Assembly: GCA_937890045.1 (NCBI GenBank)
Contig: CALBXV010000105.1
Span: forward strand, 1 to 5,318
DNA from: an uncultured archaeon
GTDB taxonomy: Archaea > Thermoproteota > Nitrososphaeria > Nitrososphaerales > CALBXV01
Length of the DNA stretch: 5,318 bases
Direction of reading: 5' to 3'
A model generated the notes under the pieces. It was not told the DNA's origin. It made no database searches and worked only from the letters and a program-made list of their open reading frames with translations. Positions 1 through 5,318 of the stretch are shown in pieces; position 1 is the first letter of the stretch; each line of letters starts with the position of its first letter. The position numbers and the translations under genes are program-made.

Positions 1-440
1 TACATCTTGAGTCACAAGCTATGGAAGATTCTTCTGGTAGAATAGTTTTGAAAGTGCCTCATGGTGATCCTTTTGCAGATATGGCATTTGGTGGAGAATT
101 TGCTGCTAATCTGCAATTACCCGGAGGTGCTATAGTACATGAAGGTGGTACTACTGTAGATTTAACTGATTCACCCAAATCTAGAAATACATTACAGGCA
201 CAAGTTCATTTTGCATTTTTTGCAGAGGAGGAAGCGACTGCTCTTGAAGCATGCATCGGTGATGAGTGGGGATCTCTTGACTCGTGCGAGCTCGCGAGTA
301 GTGGGGATATGACTGGTGGTTCGGTAGAAATGACAAAATTAGGTAAACCACAAACAAATCCATTTGCAGGAAGTACTGCCCCGGCTCTAAATGAAAATGC
401 TGAAAAGATTAGGAACTTACATAACGAGGAGGTGGACTAA
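1..440 (+). CDS. C-terminal part of an unrecognised phage protein, 5' end off the window
   Basis: The reading frame is open to the left edge: the codons before the first ATG (21-23) read His-Leu-Glu-Ser-Gln-Ala with no stop, and no Shine-Dalgarno lies before that ATG. I therefore treat this as the 3' end of a longer gene, not a gene starting at 21. The visible part from position 21 is 139 residues. Counting from that Met, it has a Gly/Ala-rich stretch at about 24-45, a segment rich in Phe, Ala and Glu at about 64-78, two cysteines at 78 and 89, and a polar, charged C-terminus. A 'PFA' motif occurs twice (17-19 and 114-116). I see no signal peptide, membrane segment or catalytic motif. It ends in a one-base TAATG overlap with the next gene, so the two are probably co-translated. 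Position before gp25 and gp6 suggests a virion or baseplate protein; that is inference from context only. Confidence 0.7.
   Translation, partial: HLESQAMEDSSGRIVLKVPHGDPFADMAFGGEFAANLQLPGGAIVHEGGTTVDLTDSPKSRNTLQAQVHFAFFAEEEATALEACIGDEWGSLDSCELASSGDMTGGSVEMTKLGKPQTNPFAGSTAPALNENAEKIRNLHNEEVD
427..433 (+). promoter_or_regulatory. Strong Shine-Dalgarno for the gene at 440
   Basis: AGGAGGT lies six bases before the ATG at 440, inside the last codons of the upstream gene. It is the strongest ribosome binding site in the window and settles the start of the 440-1519 gene. The other visible starts have only a partial site (gp6) or none (gp25 and the gene at 3876). Confidence 0.85.
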
Positions 441-1519
441 TGGCCACTGTTGCAAAAAAATATAAAATTGGCTCAGGTGCATGGTCTGATGGCACTCATG
501 CCAAACCTGGTTCTGCCCTGGTTTTTGGAGCCGCCACTGGCCAGTGGACCCTCGCGATGGCTCCAAAATGGTATAATACAAACAACTCGGCCGATGACGG
601 TAGTGATCACCTCTCGTCGCGGCCGTGGTCTCCTGGCGGAGGCGGAGGCGGTAATTTACGTTGGAAACCTCACAGCCACAGTGATGGTAAATTAGCTGTT
701 CTTGTATCCGGCGGACGCGGTGGGACTCTTACAGTCAACGGAGTGCAAGGTACTTATATAGGTCAGACGAATGGTAATAGAGCAACATATAGATTTCCTA
801 AAGTTGGAGGTGCATATGGTACACAGATAAAAGTTGAGTATAGTAATGGTGGCACGTGGATTATACCTAATGGGGCTAGTAATCTCTATAATGTCAAATC
901 ACAAAGTGCCAAATCAACAGGTATCAAACCAAAGTGGGAAATGACGGTCGAGAAGTATGGCACCCGCACCGATTTGAAAATGCATCACTGGAATTGGCGC
1001 GCCTTTCACGGCCGAGGAGTCGCGATGGTGATGGCCTACGGCGGCAGCACCAACGGTGCTGAATGGGTTGAGGTCTCTGGTCACAGAATGGCAAAACACG
1101 GTTCGAAAGACAAAGGGCGAGATGTTTGGAGAATGGGAAGTCTTAAAGGAACCGGCGCCGTCCATGGAAGAATTATGCTTAAAGGGAAAATTTATACATT
1201 TACAATTCCGCGGACGGGCGGAGTCGTGGATCAAATAAACTTGTATGGCGGCGGAGGATCGAGCAGTAAACCGACCAATAAACCGACCAGTAAACCGAGT
1301 GGCGGTGCCGGTAGCAAGGACAAGTACGGCCAGGAACATGGCGGTGACCAAGGTGGATGGACCGATACTCAACCCGGCGCCGCAGGGGATACCGATACTG
1401 ACGGCTACGATTCGTCGAAGGATCCGTCCGGCCTGGCCGATATTCCCGACACCGTGCCGGAAACAGCGGCCGAATCGGCCGGTGCAGATGCAGTGGGCGA
1501 AGGTGGTTTTGGTACCTAG
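440..1519 (+). CDS. Unrecognised Gly-rich two-module protein with acidic tail, likely virion-associated
   Basis: Complete 359-residue gene starting in a TAATG overlap with the upstream gene and preceded by a strong Shine-Dalgarno. I do not recognise the family. Residues 1-34 are a short polar lead. Residues about 35-151 and 165-270 look like two diverged copies of one beta-rich module, each starting at a Trp (36, 166) and ending in Asn-Leu-Tyr (148-150, 267-269). A six-Gly run (66-71) sits in an insertion in the first copy. Residues 276-287 are three Lys-Pro repeats, forming a probable linker. Residues 288-359 are a disordered-looking Gly/Ala/Asp tail with 15 acidic and 3 Lys residues. There is no signal peptide or membrane segment, and I see no T4-lysozyme-like catalytic pattern as in gp5. 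GC content changes in patches from about 35% to 63%. Its place just before gp25 suggests a baseplate, spike or fibre accessory role, but this is inference. Confidence 0.85.
   Translation: MATVAKKYKIGSGAWSDGTHAKPGSALVFGAATGQWTLAMAPKWYNTNNSADDGSDHLSSRPWSPGGGGGGNLRWKPHSHSDGKLAVLVSGGRGGTLTVNGVQGTYIGQTNGNRATYRFPKVGGAYGTQIKVEYSNGGTWIIPNGASNLYNVKSQSAKSTGIKPKWEMTVEKYGTRTDLKMHHWNWRAFHGRGVAMVMAYGGSTNGAEWVEVSGHRMAKHGSKDKGRDVWRMGSLKGTGAVHGRIMLKGKIYTFTIPRTGGVVDQINLYGGGGSSSKPTNKPTSKPSGGAGSKDKYGQEHGGDQGGWTDTQPGAAGDTDTDGYDSSKDPSGLADIPDTVPETAAESAGADAVGEGGFGT
542..892 (+). repeat. First copy of an internal protein module (residues 35-151)
   Basis: By eye this segment aligns with residues 165-270 of the same protein. 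Matching landmarks in order are: Trp36 with Trp166; LAVLV (85-89) with VAMVM (194-198); Gly-Gly (91-92) with Gly-Gly (201-202); LTVNG (97-101) with VEVSG (210-214); TYRFP (116-120) with VWRMG (229-233); Ile-Pro (142-143) with Ile-Pro (256-257); NLY (148-150) with NLY (267-269). The spacing from the VNG/VSG landmark to the aromatic-Arg landmark is 15 residues in both copies. This copy carries about 20 extra residues, including the poly-Gly run. The alignment is manual and unscored. Confidence 0.4.
932..1249 (+). repeat. Second copy of the internal protein module (residues 165-270)
   Basis: This is the partner of the module at 542-892. It is rich in Trp, His and Gly, with a His-His-Trp-Asn-Trp cluster at 182-186 where the first copy has its Gly-rich insertion. 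The likeness is at protein level only; the DNA of the two copies shows no obvious identity, so the duplication would be old. Confidence 0.4.
1265..1300 (+). repeat. 12-bp tandem repeat, three units, coding a Lys-Pro linker
   Basis: Three consecutive 12-base units (1265-1276, 1277-1288, 1289-1300) share the core TAAACCGA and differ at one or two bases. They are in frame and code SKPT, NKPT and SKPS. The repeat joins the second module to the acidic tail, so unit gain or loss would change linker length without breaking the frame. Confidence 0.85.
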
Positions 1520-1540
1520 GTGCCGGAACTGATTCGGTAC
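1520..1540 (+). other. Hairpin directly after the stop codon of the 440-1519 gene
   Basis: GTGCCGGA (1520-1527) can pair with TTCGGTAC (1533-1540) around a five-base loop ACTGA. This gives eight base pairs, two of them G-U. It begins one base after the TAG stop. No T-run follows, so it is not a classical intrinsic terminator; it could slow transcription, protect the 3' end of the upstream message or be chance. A competing near-palindrome, GGTACCTAGGTGCC (1511-1524), overlaps it. Confidence 0.4.
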
Positions 1541-1546
1541 AATGAG

Positions 1547-1554
1547 TATAAATA
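1547..1554 (+). promoter_or_regulatory. T4-type late promoter box upstream of gp25
   Basis: TATAAATA at 1547-1554 is an exact match to the T4 late promoter -10 box, which is read by host RNA polymerase carrying the phage sigma-like gp55 with gp33 and the sliding clamp. It is in the only intergenic gap in the window and on the strand of a late structural gene, which supports it. In T4 the box covers about -13 to -6, so transcription would start near 1560, at the gp25 ATG. An eight-base AT-rich match in an AT-rich genome can arise by chance, but its position is apt. Confidence 0.6.
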
Positions 1555-1560
1555 GTACAA

Positions 1561-2019
1561 ATGCCTATAACAGTTAATAAAGGGTACGATGATGCCCAAG
1601 TAAAAAATGAAAGCCCTAGAAGTAATTTTATTTACAAGGATTTAAATCTATTTTTTACAAAGAATCCTTTGACTAAAGATGTTAGCAAAGCAACAGATGT
1701 TCAAGCGATTAAAAGAAGTGTCCGTAATTTGGTCTTAACGGATAGAGGTGAAAGATTGTTTCATCCAGAAATTGGTGGTGATGTTAAGGGCTCTTTATTT
1801 GAAAACTTTACACCTATTATGGAAGTTGAATTACAATCAGCGATTAAAAATGTGATTAATATTTATGAGCCCAGAGTTGTTTTGGAGGAAGTTAAAGTAA
1901 ATGATCCTTCTGGGAATGATTTAGATAATAATAGATTAAGAATTACAATTCAGTTTTATTTAGACAATGTTCCAGAAGTATTGGAAGAAGTAGATGTATT
2001 TTTAAATAGGATCCGATAA
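1561..2019 (+). CDS. 25: Baseplate wedge subunit, gp25/GPW family
   Basis: Complete 152-residue protein, a little longer than T4 gp25 (132). The family belongs to the core bundle of the contractile tail baseplate, with relatives in other contractile systems such as TssE of type VI secretion. The central part is characteristic: a 'FFTKNP' stretch near 31-36, 'TKDVSKATD' (38-46), 'RNLVLTDRGERLFHP' (55-69) and the EPR motif at 103-105 (in IYEPRVV), which in T4 contacts the gp6-gp7 bundle. The start is fixed: an in-frame TAA at 1549-1551 lies just upstream and the ATG at 1561 is the first after it. No Shine-Dalgarno precedes it, but a late promoter box ends seven bases before. It ends in a TAATG overlap with gp6, so the two wedge partners are translationally linked. 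Its codons are strongly A/T-ending, unlike the preceding gene. Confidence 0.95.
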   Translation: MPITVNKGYDDAQVKNESPRSNFIYKDLNLFFTKNPLTKDVSKATDVQAIKRSVRNLVLTDRGERLFHPEIGGDVKGSLFENFTPIMEVELQSAIKNVINIYEPRVVLEEVKVNDPSGNDLDNNRLRITIQFYLDNVPEVLEEVDVFLNRIR

Positions 2020-3869
2020 TGCCAACAAATACAAAAGGTAAATTAGAAATTACAGATTTAGGCTTTGATGAAATTAAAGCCAATCTTAAAACATATCTCA
2101 AAGGACAATCAGAGTTTACTGATTATGACTTTGAAGGTTCAGGTCTTTCTGTTCTTTTGGATGTATTATCATATAATACCCATTACAATGCTTTCATGGC
2201 CAATATGCTGGCTAATGAAATGTTTTTAGATACAGCAGTCAAACGTAATTCTATTGTATCTCATGCTCAATCATTGGGATATACTCCACAATCAGCAAGA
2301 GCACCTATAGCAACGGTAAATATTGAGGTTGGGGATGCACAAACTTCTACCCTAACAATGCCAGCTGGCCAAGTTTTCACTACCCAATACGAGGGTACTG
2401 GGTATCAATTTGTAAATATTACAGCAAAGACCATTACACCGGACAGTGGGGTTTACGCATTTTATTATATACCTTTATATGAAGGTACTTACATCACAAC
2501 GCCCTTTACCGTAAATTTATCAGATGCAGACCAGAAGTTTATTATTCCAAATAATGATGTAGATACTACTACAATTTCAGTATCGGTACAAAATAGTTCT
2601 TCAGATACAACAACAACTACCTATACGTTAGGTAACAACCTTGTAGATGTTGTTGGCACAAGTACGGTATATTTTATACAAGAAACAACTGGCGGTGAAT
2701 GGGAGATTTATTTTGGTGATGGTGTTGTTGGTAAGGCCCTTATTGATGGTAATATTATTAATGTGTCTTATATCGTTACCAATAAAACAGAATCAAATGG
2801 CGCAGCAACATTTAGGAACACATCGCCGATTGGGGGATTTACAGATATTACCGTATGGACAGTAAACGTAGCTTCTGGTGGCGCAGAACCAGAGAGTGTA
2901 GGGTCTATTAAATATAATGCACCGTTTTCATATACATCACAACGTAGAGCAGTAACTGCTAATGATTATAAAGTATTAGTGCCTCAATTATATCCTAATG
3001 TTCAATCAATATCAGCTTGGGGTGGGGAGTATAATGATCCTGCAGTTTATGGTAAAGTTTATATTAGTATCAGATCAACCACTGGCGATACATTAACACA
3101 TGCTACCAAAAATAGTATTGTATCACAGTTAAAAGATTATACCGTAGCAAGTATTACTCCTGAAATTATTGATCCGGTTACAACCAAAATTATACCAACA
3201 GTGATCTTGAAATTTAATCAGGAGGCTACTACTAAAACCGACACAGACCTTGAAACAGAAGTTACAACTGCTATTAGTAATTTTAGTGATAATGAACTGG
3301 AAAAATTTGAAGGCTTATTTAGATATTCTAAATTTATTAAAACGATAGATGATACTGATATTTCTATATTGTCTAATACAACTACTATTGATCTAACACA
3401 ACCATTAGAACCAACATTGTCAACGGTAACAAAGTATACAATTAGTTTTAACAATGCCTTTTATCACCCACATGATGGCCATACATCAATTTTAGATAGT
3501 ACAGGATTTGTTACTAGTAGTAATACAAATACATTATATTTTAATGATGATGGTTCTGGGAATGTTAGAACTTATTACCTTACAGGCTCAGCAAAAACTT
3601 ATGTAGATTCCACGGCCGGCACGATAGACTATGGAACAGGTAAGATAGTTATAGATTCTATTGAGATTACTTCGGTGTCGAACTCCAGCGGCACTATTAC
3701 ATTGAAAGTGGTCCCAAGCTCTAATGATATTGTTGCGGTTAGAAATAATGTTTTGGAAATAGATACAACAAACATGAGTATTACTGCTGAAGCGGATACA
3801 ATTGCATCCGGAAGTTCAAACGCCGGAACTGCATATACTACATACCCATCGCGCGGGTCCAGCGTTTGA
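2019..3869 (+). CDS. 6: Baseplate wedge subunit gp6
   Basis: Complete 616-residue protein, close to T4 gp6 (660). In T4 two gp6 copies with gp7 form each wedge's core, and gp6 links wedges into the baseplate inner ring that rearranges on contraction. Evidence includes the conserved N-terminal segment at about 16-76 (FDEIKANL, DYDFEGSGLSVLLDVLSYNT, then NAFMANMLANEMFLDTA), 'PLYEGTY' (152-158), 'YFGDGVVGK' (231-239) and 'PFSYTSQRRAVTANDYK' (302-318), all typical of marine T4-type gp6. A further block at 433-458 (FRYSKFIKTID and onward) and a C-terminal beta region with 'TAGTIDYGTGKIVID' (532-546) complete it. A modest AGGA (2008-2011) lies seven bases before the start, which overlaps the gp25 stop by one base. 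The last ~25 codons are more GC-rich than the rest. The next gene starts six bases after the TGA, in the same frame. Confidence 0.95.
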   Translation: MPTNTKGKLEITDLGFDEIKANLKTYLKGQSEFTDYDFEGSGLSVLLDVLSYNTHYNAFMANMLANEMFLDTAVKRNSIVSHAQSLGYTPQSARAPIATVNIEVGDAQTSTLTMPAGQVFTTQYEGTGYQFVNITAKTITPDSGVYAFYYIPLYEGTYITTPFTVNLSDADQKFIIPNNDVDTTTISVSVQNSSSDTTTTTYTLGNNLVDVVGTSTVYFIQETTGGEWEIYFGDGVVGKALIDGNIINVSYIVTNKTESNGAATFRNTSPIGGFTDITVWTVNVASGGAEPESVGSIKYNAPFSYTSQRRAVTANDYKVLVPQLYPNVQSISAWGGEYNDPAVYGKVYISIRSTTGDTLTHATKNSIVSQLKDYTVASITPEIIDPVTTKIIPTVILKFNQEATTKTDTDLETEVTTAISNFSDNELEKFEGLFRYSKFIKTIDDTDISILSNTTTIDLTQPLEPTLSTVTKYTISFNNAFYHPHDGHTSILDSTGFVTSSNTNTLYFNDDGSGNVRTYYLTGSAKTYVDSTAGTIDYGTGKIVIDSIEITSVSNSSGTITLKVVPSSNDIVAVRNNVLEIDTTNMSITAEADTIASGSSNAGTAYTTYPSRGSSV

Positions 3870-3875
3870 CGAACT

Positions 3876-5318
3876 ATGTCGGTATTTAATAAAAAGCTTT
3901 CTTTAAAAATAGCAGAACAATTTCCAGAGTTTGTTCGGATGGACCAGGCTGGAGTTATTCCTTTTTTGGAAAAATATTATGAATTCCTTGAGAGTGCGGA
4001 ATTAATAGTAGAAAGAGTTGGTGATATAGACCATATTTTATTAGAGCAAGGTGCTGAAAATAAACTTGTTTATGAAAACTCACAGGTAAAGACCGACCCT
4101 CCAATTGATTATCAAGTCATGGAGGAATCTGGCATTGGCGCGTTCGAGAATGGTGAAATTATTACTGGTAGCACGTCAGGAAAAACGGCCACGATCCGGG
4201 TAGAAGATATCAATGGTTCTTCTACCTTATATATCTCCTCACAAACTGGGTTTTTAATAGGCGAAAGGATTACTGGAGGATCTTCATTAGCAATAGCTTA
4301 TATAAAATCATATAGATCAAATCCGGTAGAGAATGTTTCTCAACTAATGGAATATGCTTCTGTTGATGAAACTGTTGATTCCTTCTTTGACGAATTTAAG
4401 AAACAATATCTACGAACCATCCCTAAGTCCTTAGCATCCGGAGTACATAAAAGAAATCTATTAAAGAATATTACAGACCTTTACCGAGCTAAAGGGTCTC
4501 GCAAAGGACATGAATTGTTCTTTAGGGTGTTGTTAAACGAAACGGCGGATTTATTTTATCCAACGGAGCACGTTCTAAGAGTATCAGATGGTAATTGGGG
4601 CTCTAATATTATTTTACGAGTCATACAAGACCAGTCCACAATGTTACTTGAGGATTTGACTTCAACCGGAAATATTAATATATTAAACGAAAACGGTTCT
4701 CATTTTTTAACTGAAGATAATTTAATTGGTGACAGTGACCTTCAAAAGCTTGTCGGTTTAACAATTACTCAATCAGAGGTGTTTGATACCTCTATAGAAT
4801 CAGGTGGCGCATATTATGGATCCGGATTTGATTCAATAACAAAAGCAGTCGCTCAAGTAGAATCTGTTACACAATTCCAATTAGGGACTGAGCTCGTAAC
4901 TGAGTTGGTTCTTAATAGTAATAGTATTTCTGGAACATTTGTTGTTGGTCAAGACATTACATCACCAGATCCTGATAACGAGGATGTTAATCTTACAGGC
5001 AAGATTATTTCAATACTAACTGGATTTAATATTGCTTCGTCTAGCCAATATTTCTCCACAACCGATTCTCTAACAATTACTGCATCTAATGGAGATAAGG
5101 GTCGTATTGGTATTGACCAATTAACTAAAGGTACAATCAATGAAATTATAGTTGGTGAAATTGGTTCTGGATATGAAATCGGAGAAGTTGTTGTTGTTGA
5201 TAATTCAAATACAAATGGTACAGGATTATCAGCTAAAATTTCAGTGGTCAATGGTGGCTTTGCTCCAGAGACAGGATCATTATCAACAGAATTTAATATG
5301 GTACAAGAATCTGGTAAT
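3876..5318 (+). CDS. Large baseplate/virion structural protein after gp6 (gp7 position), 3' end off the window
   Basis: The frame is open for 481 codons to the right edge, so the C-terminus is missing. ATG 3876 is the only candidate: an in-frame TGA (the gp6 stop) lies nine bases upstream, and the protein begins with the expected 'QFPEFV...FLEKYYEFLE' block (15-39). A second block at 168-242 (FFDEFKKQYL, KNITDLYRAKGSRKGHELFF, LLNET, YP, LRVSDGNW) is characteristic of the long structural protein that follows gp6 in marine T4-type phages. Between these blocks, residues about 86-145 form two beta 'bead' repeats. Downstream are short LLED-like repeats (256-283), a third bead (355-380) and a GSGY...G motif (430-436), common in marine phage tail proteins. 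By position it may fill the role of T4 gp7, the wedge arm scaffold that binds gp6. I cannot show homology to gp7, so the symbol is left empty. No Shine-Dalgarno is visible. Confidence 0.88.
   Translation, partial: MSVFNKKLSLKIAEQFPEFVRMDQAGVIPFLEKYYEFLESAELIVERVGDIDHILLEQGAENKLVYENSQVKTDPPIDYQVMEESGIGAFENGEIITGSTSGKTATIRVEDINGSSTLYISSQTGFLIGERITGGSSLAIAYIKSYRSNPVENVSQLMEYASVDETVDSFFDEFKKQYLRTIPKSLASGVHKRNLLKNITDLYRAKGSRKGHELFFRVLLNETADLFYPTEHVLRVSDGNWGSNIILRVIQDQSTMLLEDLTSTGNINILNENGSHFLTEDNLIGDSDLQKLVGLTITQSEVFDTSIESGGAYYGSGFDSITKAVAQVESVTQFQLGTELVTELVLNSNSISGTFVVGQDITSPDPDNEDVNLTGKIISILTGFNIASSSQYFSTTDSLTITASNGDKGRIGIDQLTKGTINEIIVGEIGSGYEIGEVVVVDNSNTNGTGLSAKISVVNGGFAPETGSLSTEFNMVQESGN
4143..4304 (+). 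repeat. Tandem beta-bead repeats inserted in the N-terminal region of the wedge protein
   Basis: Two units, residues 90-107 (FENGEIITG...) and 126-143 (FLIGERITG...), share the pattern Phe-x-x-Gly-Glu-x-Ile-Thr-Gly followed by a Ser/Gly turn and an Ile-rich strand. A third, looser unit begins at residue 355 (FVVGQDIT). Such beads are frequent in marine phage tail proteins. The first unit lies in a locally GC-richer stretch: 30 of 60 bases at 4141-4200, against 19 of 60 in the next 60. Confidence 0.55.
4641..4724 (+). repeat. Short LLED-type protein repeats (residues 256-283)
   Basis: Three short units, MLLED (256-260), ILNEN (269-273) and FLTED (277-281), are spaced by Gly/Ser/Thr turns. They follow the conserved SDGNW block (237-241) directly. 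The pattern of hydrophobic pair, acidic residue and turn suggests short beta strands, and similar strings occur in marine phage tail structural proteins. The likeness is at protein level and was judged by eye. Confidence 0.4.

Noticed and set aside
21..23. ATG at 21 as the true start of the first gene
   Set aside because: The frame stays open to the left edge and no Shine-Dalgarno precedes this ATG, so an internal Met is more likely. The missing upstream sequence would settle it.
1172..1184. TGCTTA-like sequence as a T4 middle (MotA) promoter box
   Set aside because: It lies inside a coding region with no suitably spaced -10, and marine T4-type phages generally lack MotA-type middle promoters.
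1189..1196. AATTTATA as a minus-strand late promoter
   Set aside because: It is one base off the consensus, inside a + gene, and no credible minus-strand gene lies downstream of it.
914..1372. 152-codon open frame on the minus strand inside the 440-1519 gene
   Set aside because: It lies opposite a well-supported + gene with a strong ribosome site. The open frame follows from GC-rich, stop-poor sequence, and its translation shows no recognisable domain.
440..1519. 440-1519 as T4 gp5 (hub plus lysozyme)
   Set aside because: The position is suggestive, but I see neither a lysozyme-like catalytic pattern nor the regular octapeptide beta-helix repeats of gp5.
1245..1532. 95-codon + strand frame rich in Arg, Pro and Asn repeats, overlapping the end of the 440-1519 gene
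   Set aside because: It is a shadow of the tandem Lys-Pro repeat read in another frame. No ribosome site precedes its ATG, and the GC-rich stretch has few chance stops.
1542..1577. 11-codon mini-ORF starting just before gp25 and overlapping its start
   Set aside because: It has no ribosome site, its ATG lies upstream of the predicted late transcript start, and the late promoter box explains the sequence better.
4949..5251. 100-codon minus-strand frame
   Set aside because: It is antisense to the strongly supported structural gene running off the right edge, and its translation is a low-information reflection of Asn/Thr/Ile-rich codons.

Overview
The window looks like part of the baseplate and tail gene cluster of a marine T4-type myovirus (Caudoviricetes). 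The two diagnostic genes are complete: a gp25-family baseplate wedge protein (1561-2019) and a gp6-type baseplate wedge protein (2019-3869). They overlap at a TAATG junction. They are followed by a large virion protein (3876 to beyond the right edge) whose N-terminal motifs are typical of the long structural proteins found after gp6 in cyanophage and pelagiphage-like genomes. All genes read on the + strand. The AT-rich codon use of most of the window fits a marine phage of a low-GC host, but the host cannot be named from this sequence.

Layout: 1-440 is the 3' end of a gene that enters from the left edge and is not recognised. It overlaps by one base with 440-1519, a complete 359-codon gene that has a strong Shine-Dalgarno sequence but no recognised family. 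A 41-base gap (1520-1560) holds a hairpin directly after the stop codon and a perfect match to the T4 late promoter box TATAAATA, placed so close to the gp25 start that the late transcript would be nearly leaderless. Then come gp25, gp6 and the large wedge/structural protein. There is no gene-free stretch over 300 bases, and no RNA gene, mobile element or CRISPR array was seen.

How the genes fit together: in T4, gp6, gp7 and gp25 form the core bundle and ring of the baseplate wedge that surrounds the central hub. The right two thirds of this window encodes that wedge core. The two left-hand genes sit where a hub, spike or accessory baseplate component would be plausible, but their sequence does not prove this.

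The least explained item is 440-1519. By eye its protein contains two diverged copies of a roughly 100-residue beta-rich module, then a 12-base tandem repeat coding a Lys-Pro-Thr linker, then a highly acidic Gly/Ala/Asp tail. Its DNA alternates between about 35% and 63% GC, unlike the roughly 20-30% GC sampled in gp25 next to it. This is the best candidate for something undescribed, probably an accessory or host-interacting virion protein.
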